NCBI GenBank assembly: GCA_963575645.1
Contig: OY754467.1
Coordinates: forward strand, 37,631,108 to 37,695,107
Origin: Xanthostigma xanthostigma
Lineage: Eukaryota; Arthropoda; Insecta; Raphidioptera; Raphidiidae
Direction of reading: 5' to 3'
Length of the DNA: 64,000 bases
Position numbers and translations under genes: made by a program. Shown here in pieces: positions 54,895-64,000 of this stretch; within the stretch, counting starts at the first letter, position 1, and each line of letters begins with the position of its first letter. Below the pieces are notes generated by a model, which was not told where the DNA came from, made no database searches, and saw only the letters and a list, made by a program, of their open reading frames with translations.

Positions 54895-55160
54895 ATTACA
54901 ACAATTTAAAGAGGAAAAAAATAACTGATATCAAGTTTCGAGAGTGTAGTCAGTTAATAGAACAAAATAATACATGCTTTATAAAAAGCATTTATTATTT
55001 TGTTCTATTAATTTTATTCCGACTACATTCTTGAAACTTGATATCAGCTATTTTTTTCCTCTTTAAATTGTTGTATTGATTTCATTTTTCGTCGTCAATG
55101 AGTTAGATATATTAATTTAGTCCTACTACACTCTCGAAACTTAATATCTGTTTTTTTTTG
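54895..55160. repeat. Long hairpin with a third partial copy
   Basis: Arms 54895-54985 and 54990-55078 complement each other: CAATTTAAAGAGGAAAAAAA against TTTTTTTCCTCTTTAAATTG, and CTGATATCAAGTTTCGAGAG against TTCTTGAAACTTGATATCAG. A further piece at about 55120-55160 (CACTCTCGAAACTTAATATC) repeats the right arm. It is likely a MITE and a fragment of a second copy. Confidence 0.72.
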
Positions 55161-56462
55161 TCGCCCTCACAAACGTCAAGTTTACAATGCAAATGTGTTT
55201 TTTTATTATTAATTATCACTATTAGGTATTATTATTTTATATCTTTGCATGTCAGTAAATCAAATCATTCTCATTAAAATCAGCTGATCCAATCGGAAGG
55301 TCCAACACAATGCACATACACGTCTGCCAACTACTAAGTTCATTTGATGTGTTATAATGTAACTGTTGGCGTCCCTGCAGACACAATTACAACGACGTCT
55401 GTCAGTTGCAGGATGCGTCGGGCTGTCAGGTCATATAATATAATGCATTTGCATGACAAATAGTTCCAACATCCGACGCCGAAATAATCAAATTATTATA
55501 GTCAAAAAATATCAAATAACGATCAACTTATATCGCTCAACAAAAATGCAGTACACATAGGGGCGCAATAACAGTTTTCTATGAAAAATGGTATATTGCA
55601 TCATAAGGGCCGAAAGTTTGATATTCTTGCACTCGGCTTCGCGTCGGGCATCATGAAGCGCAATGCAGGGTTATCAAACTTTCGACCAGTGTAGTGTATA
55701 CTATTTTTTTTCATACCTCGGTTGTAAGTATGCTTATTTAAATACATTAATTAATTAATTATTTATTAATTACATAAAAACACAGATTAATTCCAAGCAA
55801 GCAGCTTTGAGGTTATACGTAAAAACACAAATGACAACTGTTCACAACTATTAGTTTAAATGTAATCGGGTTGCTATGGAAATGCGTAAATGTTACACTT
55901 TCTGCCTTATACGTATAAATATATAATTGATACCGAAAGTACATATGTATTTCGATTGAGGTATGAAGAAATATAATGTTTAATACACTGTAATACTGTC
56001 TCGGCGATACTTATCAAGGTCACTCTGCAATACCGCGTAACGTTATGTTGCAACCGTATAGTATAAAAAATGTATTACATAGTAGTCGTAGTGCTCTGTC
56101 TAAAACGCGCAGACGAGCTGCGCTAGTTGTGTTAGCTTGCAGAGCTACAGGGTACGCCCATACTTATTGGTGCTACTTACGCACTAGTCAGTAGTCGTTG
56201 TTATAAAACCACGAATAAGGCTGCACAGTTCCGTATTTACAAATGATCCTATTGGTTAGTTTCAAATATCTGTCTCTGTGGTGACAGCGACTTCCAAGCG
56301 ATCACTGGTCAATTTTGTTACATATGCATTTAATTAAGTGTTAATGTGACGAAATTGGTATGAATAAAATTGCCGTTATAAAATATAAAAAATAGTACAA
56401 CAATAAACAAAGTATTATTACAATGTACTTTGTAATAATTAATTGTCATTGTAGTAATGTTG
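55161..56462. other. About 1.3 kb without recognisable gene
   Basis: At about 55609-55697, GCCGAAAGTTTGATATTCTT and TTATCAAACTTTCGACC form an inverted pair around TCGGCTTCGCGTCGG. A G+C-richer stretch at 56100-56170 has no recognisable coding signal. Confidence 0.4.
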
Positions 56463-56470
56463 ATATTTTG

Positions 56471-57057
56471 TAGGGATGTGACATTGAATGAAAAAAATCG
56501 ATTACTTTATAATTGATTTTTTTAGTTTGAATATAAATCGATTTTTAAAAAATCGATTTTAAAAGAAATAATCGATTTTTGTAGAAAAATCGATTTTTTC
56601 TATATAATAGGTAACAAAATTAAGAGAATAATATTAACAATTTATTAGAATGGAAATCATTTAAAATGATAAGTATAATAATAATAACCAAAATGACAAC
56701 CTTATGGTTATTGATACAGATTAGAATTGTTGAAACAATTTCTAGTACAATTTGACATTTTATTACAAATTGTAATTTACAATAAAAATAAAACCAAACG
56801 ATAAGAATCAAAAGTAAAACGACAAGTTTTTGGTATGAAAACTAAAATACAAAACAAATCATGCTTTAAACTTTGAATTTATAGAATCATCTGTCGCACA
56901 GATGGCACCATTTACAAAAATCGATTAAAAAGTGTAATTTTTATAATCGATTCATTAAAAATCGATTATTGTCACAAATAAAATCGATTACAAGAAATCG
57001 ATTATAAGAAAAAAATAATCGATTAAAATAAAAATTGATTATTTTTTCACATCCCTG
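56471..57057. mobile_element. hAT MITE, 587 bp, TSD ATATTTTG, packed with ATCGATT motifs
   Basis: The ends TAGGGATGTGA and TCACATCCCTG are flanked by the exact 8-bp duplication ATATTTTG at 56463-56470 and 57058-57065. The subterminal regions on both sides carry more than ten AATCGATT-type palindromic motifs. The middle is A+T-rich and non-coding. End sequence and duplication fit hAT. Confidence 0.88.
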
Positions 57058-57085
57058 ATATTTTGTTGTTTTATTTTATTTTCAA

Positions 57086-57645
57086 CTAGCCGCTACCCGC
57101 GGCTACGCCCGCGATTGATATGGAAATCGACTTTTGACATGCATATCAGGGGTTGAGGTACAAATTTTCTTATTTTTCGTAAAAAATTTTTATTTTTTTT
57201 TAATAAAAAGTATCCTATGTTACTTCTAATACCTTCAAGAGTGTATGTGCAAAGTTTCATGATGATCGGTTAAGTAGTTTTTGCGTGAAAGCGTAACAAA
57301 CAAACTTACATTCGCATTTATAATATTTCGTTTTCATAAAATTTGTAAGTCCGGTCCTGTCGGGCCGATTTTAATGAAATTTTAATAGCACATTTTAATC
57401 ATTACTAAAGGGTTAAATTTCAATTTTGAAACGATTCGGAGAAATTTTTCGGTATTTTTGGGCCCAAAAAATGTTTTCAACCCTTTCTTATTTTTCGTAA
57501 AAAATTTTTATTTTTTTTTAATAAAAAGTATCCTATGTTACTTCTAATACCTTCAAGAGTGTATGTGCAAAGTTTCATGATGATCGGTTAAGTAGTTTTT
57601 GCGTGAAAGCGTAACAAACAAACTTACATTCGCATTTATAATATT
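57086..57645 (-). mobile_element. Helitron-like segment with exact 159-bp duplication
   Basis: On the minus strand the 3' end reads GCGTAGCCGCGGGTAGCGGC then CTAG and T (plus 57085-57089), with the hairpin AGCCG...CGGCT as in family H2. Its other part (57169-57327) recurs exactly at 57487-57645. The 159-bp spacer (57328-57486) is the reverse of the dispersed repeat at about 53620-53775 (GGTATTTTTGGGCCCAAAAA). Confidence 0.7.
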
Positions 57646-58990
57646 ATATAATAATAATAATATCTAAGTAATACATCTTATGTGACGATTATTTTTTCCG
57701 CTGCCTGAAATCACTCCATTAAAACAAAATATTAGCTACTAAAAACCATTTTTCTAATGCTGTTCTGTTGCACTAAGTCTTGTGGAAGGCACTGACAACC
57801 GTCGCGTACACCACACACGTTAATGATTGGCTGTCTCAAGGTCATTGAAATTGTAGAACTTGAACGTACGTTCGTACGTATACGGATGAACAAACTACCG
57901 CTTTTTAGTTAAAATTTTAGAACTCATTATGAACTCAATTCAATCTAGAAACGGTCTCGTTTTATAGAACAGTATGTCCCCTTTTCAAAAAATTACAATT
58001 TGAATCGATTGTGACATTTCATTACCAACAAATTTGACAATGTAGTGCCTATATAAAGCAATATGCTATTACATTATCTAATGCAATACACACAGCGTCC
58101 ATATAACAGCTCCATCATATTGAAGGTACTCTGTATGCAATGCTAACGATGTGTTTACTCAAATAGCGCCGTGCTCTATTTCGCCATACCCATATACGGC
58201 GTACAAAACTGGACAAAAATATATATACAGCAGCAAACTTTCATTTAACGTCACCCGATATAACCACAAACTCCTTAAAACGTCGAAATTACTTAACTCT
58301 AGTTGGTTTACCTTGTTGCTCATTCAATGATACATTATGACACATCTACTCTAAATAACGACAACAATAAGTCATCATTAAGCAATAAACAGTACTTGTT
58401 TGTTCTTGTGTTGCTTTGTTGTCGGCATCATGCGTACCGAGCTCAGCTGCTTTGTGATAGTATGAATGTTTGTTGGTAAGTTGTAAATTTTGTATATTAT
58501 GAGTAAATACATATTATAGTAAAAAAATATTAATGGATTATTTCTTCTCTCCGTTTAACGACAACTCTCAATAACGCCACAAAGTGCACAAGCCCATAGA
58601 GCGTCACTATATAGAGTTTACACTGTACGTTTTGTAATGTAATGAACAGCCCTGGCCAGATAAAAGCCTGAAGTTTTAATCAACCAACGCGTAATTGGGA
58701 GATTCAAGTTTGAATCCTGACGGTGACAATTGTATAATATACTGGCGGCCCGGCCCGGTTTGCTCGAATTTGTAGATTGTCACCGTTTTTTCGTCCACTT
58801 ACGAAAAGCGCTTTTATTTCAACGCTATAATATCTATATCTATCCTGAAGGTCCATTTGAAATAGTGGTGAAGGAATTTTTCAAGTGGGTAGTGGTTCCG
58901 GAGATTACCCTCCAGATACACTCAATATCGCAAAATTCGCGTGGACTGTTTCGGTTTTTCTCGCGTTATTCTTACTGTGACCCGCGGACA
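57646..58990. other. About 1.3 kb without recognisable gene
   Basis: The stretch is A+T-rich. A weak exon-like segment near 58446-58475 (donor GTAAGTTG) lacks a convincing acceptor. A long open frame from 58730 crosses into the hAT at 58999 and is not a gene. Confidence 0.4.
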
Positions 58991-58998
58991 GGTTTGTT

Positions 58999-59692
58999 CA
59001 GGGTCGGACTGGACCGAAAGGGCCTGGGTGACTCCCCACAAAGACGAGACTGGATAATGGCAGATGGGATACTATCGGAAAGATTTTCAATAATGCTATT
59101 TTTTGAAAAAATACCAGCCCTATATGGATTTAATCATTCAATAAATAAAATTATCGACCAATTTTTCAGACAAATTTGTCTGAAAAATAATTTTATTTTT
59201 TGAAGAATTCTAATCAGACGTTAATCGAAGATTTGGATTTAATCATAATTAATTTTTAACTTCCCGTCATGAAAATTGAACACTTCAGTTGGCGTTGCGT
59301 TTTTCGAGTTGCGGTATCTTTACCTCCGTCGCGATCGCAACGCTAATCGATATAATGCACCTCTTTCGCATTATTTGAAAATTTGTACCGAATCGATCGA
59401 GTTTTTAAGAGCATCTAAATATTAAATTTCATTTTTTTAATATCTCTGATTTCTGAAACGCTGTCAAATGTATTATGCTATAATGATACACGTCTAAATT
59501 CGTTCAAAAGTTATCGAGAAATTTTCCAGGGAACAGGGATGGCCTGCTCAGGTTCAACCATTTTCTAGCCTGCACGGGCCTCCTATCTTACCTATCGCTT
59601 GGCTTGCGGCAAAGCCCCTCCCCGCAAGCCAGGTCCGTGAGGGGCCCGCGCAGGCTGGGACCCGGCTGGCAAACGCCACCAGTCCGACGCTG
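58999..59692. mobile_element. hAT element, 694 bp, near-exact 8-bp TSD
   Basis: The ends CAGGGTCGGACTGG and CCAGTCCGACGCTG are inverted repeats with one mismatch. The flanks GGTTTGTT (58991-58998) and GGATTGTT (59693-59700) match at seven of eight positions. The right third (59530-59690) is a G+C-rich block with CCCCTCCCCGCAAGCCAGGT. A 97-bp insertion with its own duplication lies inside at 59138-59234. No transposase is seen. Confidence 0.78.
59138..59234. mobile_element. 97-bp insertion with exact 12-bp TSD
   Basis: GGATTTAATCAT occurs at 59126-59137 and 59235-59246. The insert begins TCAATAAATAAAATTATCG, ACCAATTTTTC and contains a near-perfect palindrome around CAGACAAATTTGTCTG. It ends TTAATCGAAGATTT. 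It shares its start and end with the 72-bp insert at 43051-43122. Confidence 0.75.
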
Positions 59693-59914
59693 GGATTGTT
59701 GGCAATTTTGTCGATGAGTGTACACACAAGACATGTACTATGTAGTATAATATGTTGGTTTACGTAAGTCTAGCTGAGGGCACTTAACGTTACGTAATGC
59801 CAGGTAATACCATAATAGAACCGGCTCGCGCGGAGCTCTATGTGTGCGTGTAACAGTCTCCACTTCATGTTTACTTTGACGGTTATGTAAAGTTTACAAC
59901 GATACCCATATATA

Positions 59915-60877
59915 CAGGATGTCCCACGACATGACTGCCGTGGGACTGTGTTGCTGGGGTGATTTCAAGTCAAAAATGTCTAAGGAACATATACCCGGAA
60001 CGCTATCCTAACTGAGCTAGAAGCATTTGAAATTTTAGATAAGTAAGCCCACTAATGCAGGGATTAGGTTCGGCTGTTGGTTTTGTTATTATTAAAAAGA
60101 TCAGGTGGCTGTGAATCACCATTAGTATTTTTCGTGCTGATCCTGAGACTCTTCGCAATTCTAAGAAGAGCTAGACTATGTATACAGCAACTGGGTGGAC
60201 ATTTTGAGCAACTAATTCAATAAAGCGATTTCTTTTTAAATGGTTTTTAAATTAGTAGAGAATTACTACTACTACTTATCTAAAATTTCAAATGCTTCTA
60301 GCTCAGTTAGGATAGCGTTTCGGGTATATATATGTTCATTAGAATAGAATAGAATAGAATAGATTCTTTATTTTGGCGAAGTCCAGCCAATGGCTGTTCT
60401 GCTTAACCATCTTCAATTTTTACATAATATACATAAACAATATTTTACATATAAATGTACAATTATGTCTTTTGTTCTTGGAAAAATACATACACTAATA
60501 AACCGATATGAAAAATATACTGGTATACCTTATAACAGAAAGTTTATTATAACAGAAAGTTTATTATAACAGAATATTGTAAAATAAAAAAAAAGAAAAG
60601 AAATTGAAAATTGAATTTATTGTTTCGATAATAATTCAGCTTTTAGTTTTAATTTAAAAGTTTTGTAAGAGAGTTTTTGAAGGAGTATTTTGGGCATGGC
60701 ATTATGCTGTTTTATAACGTTATAAATATAAGAACCTTGATATATTGTGCTATTACAGTATGGTAAAAGTTGATTGTTATCTCTAATATTTCTGGTATAT
60801 ATATTAGACATTTTTGACTTGAAATCACCTCAGCAATACAGTTCCAGGCTATGGCAGTCATGTCGTGGGACATTCTG
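59915..60877. mobile_element. Mariner-like foldback, TA-flanked, split by a LINE
   Basis: TA (59913-59914, 60878-60879) flanks CAGGATGTCCCACGACATGA and its near-complement at the right. The left arm runs to about 60055 and includes CGCTATCCTAACTGAGCTAG. Its complement is at 60273-60343, and the rest of the right arm resumes at about 60793 with TTTTTGACTTGAAATCACC. The insertion is a LINE. No transposase is seen. Confidence 0.78.
60344..60792 (-). mobile_element. 5'-truncated LINE with ATTCT-repeat tail, nested in the foldback
   Basis: The minus-strand frame 60811-60617 reads IYTRNIRDNNQLLPYCNST, then YNVIKQHNAMPK and LSYKTFKLKLKAELL, the conserved tail after the reverse transcriptase in CR1/jockey-like LINEs. 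The 3' end on the minus strand is AATAAAGAATC followed by ATTCT repeats (plus 60344-60366). ATTAGA near both junctions is a likely target duplication. The first four residues belong to the foldback. Confidence 0.78.
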
Positions 60878-60915
60878 TATATTAGTGACCACGAGACAAA
60901 GTGGCTTACAGTAAA

Positions 60916-61891
60916 TTTTTAGTGTATTTGCCAATACATAGCATGACGTGGCACATACACTATTGGCGCTGTTGAAGTAATAAAATCGCGGTGTGTCACG
61001 TCATTCTGAATTTCTTGATATCATTTTTTTTAAATGTTACAGACTGTATGTGTAAAGAAGGTAGTATTAGTCCAGTCAATGCACAGAAAAAACGGCCAAA
61101 CCTGGCAATTCTACTAAACAGCACCGATTAGCACCAAAATTTGGCTGTAGGTTCTACTTACCCTCAACTTCAAAGTTGTCAATGTGCCGAGGGTTGCTTT
61201 TACTCTGGGGGTGGACGCCACCCCTTCTCGAGGATGAAAATTTTTTTATTAAAAATAAGTATGGGAATAAATAGATTGATTAATTCTAAGCAGCTTTTGG
61301 CCTATAAATTTATTCTTAAAGTCAATACTTTTTTACTTATTCGAGAGTGGAAACGTCAATTTTTCAACAAAAAAAAACACATACACACGTTTTCAGACGG
61401 TTTTGCATGAATGACTCTGAAAATAAGTATTTTATGAAAAAATCATTCGTTGTAAAAATGTAGCTTATAAAAAATACTGGGTTTAAAATATCACTAGACC
61501 CAATACTAACGGAGTAATAGCTTGTTAAAGGTTGGTTCTTCTTCGTCAAACGCCAAAATCTAAAGTTTCAACGTGAAATATCAAAAAAAAAACAATGCAT
61601 TTTTTGGAGGAAAACTCATAGAACTTTTTTTGAAGCGCTTGAAAAAGCCTTTATTTTTTTGGAAGTTTCTAATATCAAAATTATGCGAGTTATGACAAAA
61701 ACATAATCGGTCCCTATTTTTTTGGCGACAAAAAACATTTTGGCATCATTTTTGGAAAGGTCTGTTTATATAATACACATCACATATATAAACAGACATT
61801 TCCAAAAATACTGCCAAAATGTTCAGGAGGTTATAAAACCGCCATCCGACCGACGCCAATAGTGTGAGTGCATTATGGCAAATACTAAAAA
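60916..61891. mobile_element. TIR element, about 976 bp, ends shared with 15.6 and 53.3 kb
   Basis: The left end TTTTTAGTGTATTTGCCAAT then CACTATTGGCGCTG, and the right end GACGCCAATAGTGTGAGTGC then TTGGCAAATACTAAAAAT when allowing for one deletion, are inverted repeats. An internal hairpin at 61741-61823 pairs GGCATCATTTTTGGAAAGG with CATTTCCAAAAATACTGCC. No coding capacity; target duplication not resolved. Confidence 0.6.
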
Positions 61892-62552
61892 TGTACCTTA
61901 CGTAATATTGGTCAATGCCATTACAACATTTATCATTCCACTGCAACATATTTCAGTAGGTTTTTGAAGTGAGACGTTTTGATCGAATGTTTTTTTTTAA
62001 AAGAGCTTTATTGTCATTGTTATAAAAGTTTACATTGATTTTTTACAGCTTGGCGGTTCCAGTTCTTGACTTTAACCCGCGCTCATTTTTTTTTTGACAG
62101 TAATGGATATATATATTTTAAATAATATTAGGCAAAAAAACATTAAAAACCTATTCCTAAAATTGTGGCGTACGTTTGTACTAGAAATGCATCTGTACAG
62201 TGGACCATCCTTATCTTATCAGCTTTCATATAGCAGGTGACTATTCTAGATGTTTTTTTGTAATATATTATGTTTGATCATTTTGTGTTTATATTTACTA
62301 TTGTTTTGGTAATTCCCTATTGATGATATCAAAGATCGAATGTTTTGGTTAATAATTTCTAATGCGATTTTGTGTGTTAATATTGTAATATGTTGTTTAT
62401 GGTTACGTGGAGCTCCATTAATAATACAATACTGTGTATAGTTTATTACAGTGCCGGGGTAGACTGACTCTTGTTCCTAACTTCGTTTGCATGGATGTTG
62501 ATTCTGCTCGTAAATTCACTTGGTTAGTGCCAGTGCGGCCAGAAACTCTACA
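61892..62552. other. No gene recognised
   Basis: A+T-rich interval, nothing supportable. Confidence 0.4.
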
Positions 62553-62556
62553 TTAA

Positions 62557-63268
62557 GGAGAGATATCCAACTAGGAGCCGGAAAAGAAGGTCATTTTTGT
62601 GAATTTTTTCAAGGAAAACTATGTGAAATTTTGGATTTGGAGTTTTACTATCTAAAAATATACACATTCAGAAATATTATGTTCATTTTTTTTATTTAAA
62701 AATATCAAAAATTGACAAGATTATTGTATGATTTTTGGAGCACCGTAAAAAGATTGGTACCCTCTGACGTTTCTTCAAAAATCATCTAAAAAAAAAACAA
62801 AAATATTATTAAATTAGATACTATAATCTAGTAGTTGTCATAGGATATTTTTTTTGGTTACTTAGTTTTTGTTTTATAGGCAAAATTAAAATCAATTTTT
62901 GATCCAAAAATCGCTATTTATCTTCAAACATCCGCCATTTTGTCCTAAATCGATATTTTCAAAATCGGCTACGACAAGTACTAGGTTATAGTATCTAATT
63001 TCATAATATTAATGTTTTAGATGATTTTTGAAGAAGCTCCATTGGGTATCGATTACGCAGATCTTTTCACGGCGCTCCAAAGATCATATCTACAATAATC
63101 TTGTCAATTTTTGATATTTTTGAATAAACAAAATAAACATAATATTTCTGAATGTGTATACTTTTAGATAGTAAAACTACTCCAAATCCAAAAATTCACA
63201 TAGTTTTCCTTGAAACAATTCACAAAAATGACCTTCTTTTCCGGCTCCTAATAGGTGGATATCTCCCC
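62557..63268. mobile_element. 712-bp foldback flanked by TTAA
   Basis: TTAA at 62553-62556 and 63269-63272 flanks GGAGAGATATCCAACTAGGA and its complement with TCCTAATAGGTGGATATCTCC. Arms of about 235-250 bp (62557-62790 and 63015-63268) share GAGCCGGAAAAGAAGGTCAT and GACAAGATTATTGTA against their complements. TTAA is the piggyBac-type target. No transposase is seen. The central 220 bp is A+T-rich. Confidence 0.75.
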
Positions 63269-63272
63269 TTAA

Positions 63273-64000
63273 CCCAAAAACATCTCACTAAAAAGTATTC
63301 TACTTTAAGTTTGCGTATGAATTGATAGCGTGCCAAGTTTCATCACAATCGGTCCAACTGTTATCTAGTGTGGTACAGACAGCCGGGCAGACAACAGTTT
63401 TGGAAAGGTGAGGTACCGTATTATATTAATACTAATCTTTAACCAAGATTTTAATTTTGACAGAAAAATAATATTAAGTGATAAATGATTTTTACATACT
63501 ATAGTATTATTCAGTCAATGACTGTTAGATGTCAAGAATAATTTATTAATCATATATTATTTAAAAATTCAGTAGCAAAAAATAGGCGTGGTATCAGTGT
63601 GTCCAATTGATATAATTGATTAAAAAATTCATAAATTCAAGCAAGACTCTTAATTTAAGACGATTCTATAAACAAAGTTTTGTTGTTTTACCATCTTTTG
63701 CAAAAACAAATATTTTGTGGATTCGATACACGTGAGCAAGGCACATAGGTACAGCTTACCGTGCGAAAAACATGATTTTTCTAAATGAATGCCAGTTACC
63801 TTAAGTGTTTGTCCCTGGGCTTTGTTTTTATAGTTATTCCGAAAGCAGTTTTTAATAGAAATTGTAATCTTTTTAATTGAAAGGGCAAAACCGTTGGTAT
63901 AATTGGTATTCGTGGTTTCCTTTAGATTTGCCACTAATTATTATAATAGCCCTAACAATATTTCGACCCAGATGAGAAACTTGTAAGCATCTGCCATTAC
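63273..64000. other. No gene recognised
   Basis: Near 63335-63395, CCAAGTTTCATCACAATCGG is wording common in insect Helitron-like repeats. The rest is A+T-rich with no exon support. Confidence 0.4.

Noticed and set aside
58730..59203. 157-codon plus-strand open frame
   Set aside because: It crosses the left end of a hAT element and the internal 97-bp insertion; no coding support.
59981..60030. tRNA-like text CTAACTGAGCTAG
   Set aside because: It is part of the foldback arms (present inverted at 60285-60320) and has no tRNA fold.

Overview
The window looks like nuclear DNA from an arthropod, most likely an insect. It is strongly A+T-rich and gene-poor. It carries eukaryotic splice-site signals and a dense mix of transposon families typical of insects: hAT, PIF/Harbinger, Helitron, mariner-type foldbacks, Penelope-like, jockey/CR1-like LINEs, a tRNA-headed SINE and a solo LTR. 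I cannot place the species.

Host coding content is sparse and all on the minus strand. Two convincing protein-coding 5' exons are seen, each with an in-frame stop just upstream of its ATG. One (5895-6206) encodes a His/Gln-rich N-terminus, ends at a good splice donor and lies below a YY1/Pho-like promoter motif. The other (20159-21082) encodes a basic Ala/Gln-rich start followed by a region with paired cysteines. They may be alternative first exons of one leftward-running gene, or two genes. A weaker 3'-terminal exon candidate lies at 23069-23378. Four very short plus-strand exon-like segments (3109-3152, 9516-9550, 30102-30166, 41415-41457) have good acceptor and donor signals but unproven reading frames.

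Nearly everything else that can be identified is mobile DNA, often nested. 14-15 kb: a PIF-like MITE split by a hAT MITE. 15.8-16.9 kb: a Penelope-like GIY-YIG relic split by a LINE. 26.5-28.7 kb: a transposase-derived hAT inside a second hAT, both with exact 8-bp target duplications. 33-38.7 kb: foldbacks, a solo LTR, and a PIF MITE inside a hAT. 45-46 kb: a TA-flanked foldback holding an inverted pair of hammerhead-ribozyme-like repeats. 50-52.4 kb: a SINE, a PIF element and a Helitron in a row. 56-63 kb: two hATs, a Helitron-like segment, a mariner-type foldback split by a LINE, and a TTAA-flanked inverted-repeat element.

The most interesting signal is a group of short inverted-repeat units that carry hammerhead-like cores on both arms (about 9.7-10.2, 34.1-34.3 and 45.9-46.1 kb, with single relics at 16.8 and 49.0 kb). 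The first is a 415-bp unit bounded by an exact 15-bp direct repeat. Also notable are two tiny related insertions (72 and 97 bp) with 14- and 12-bp target duplications.
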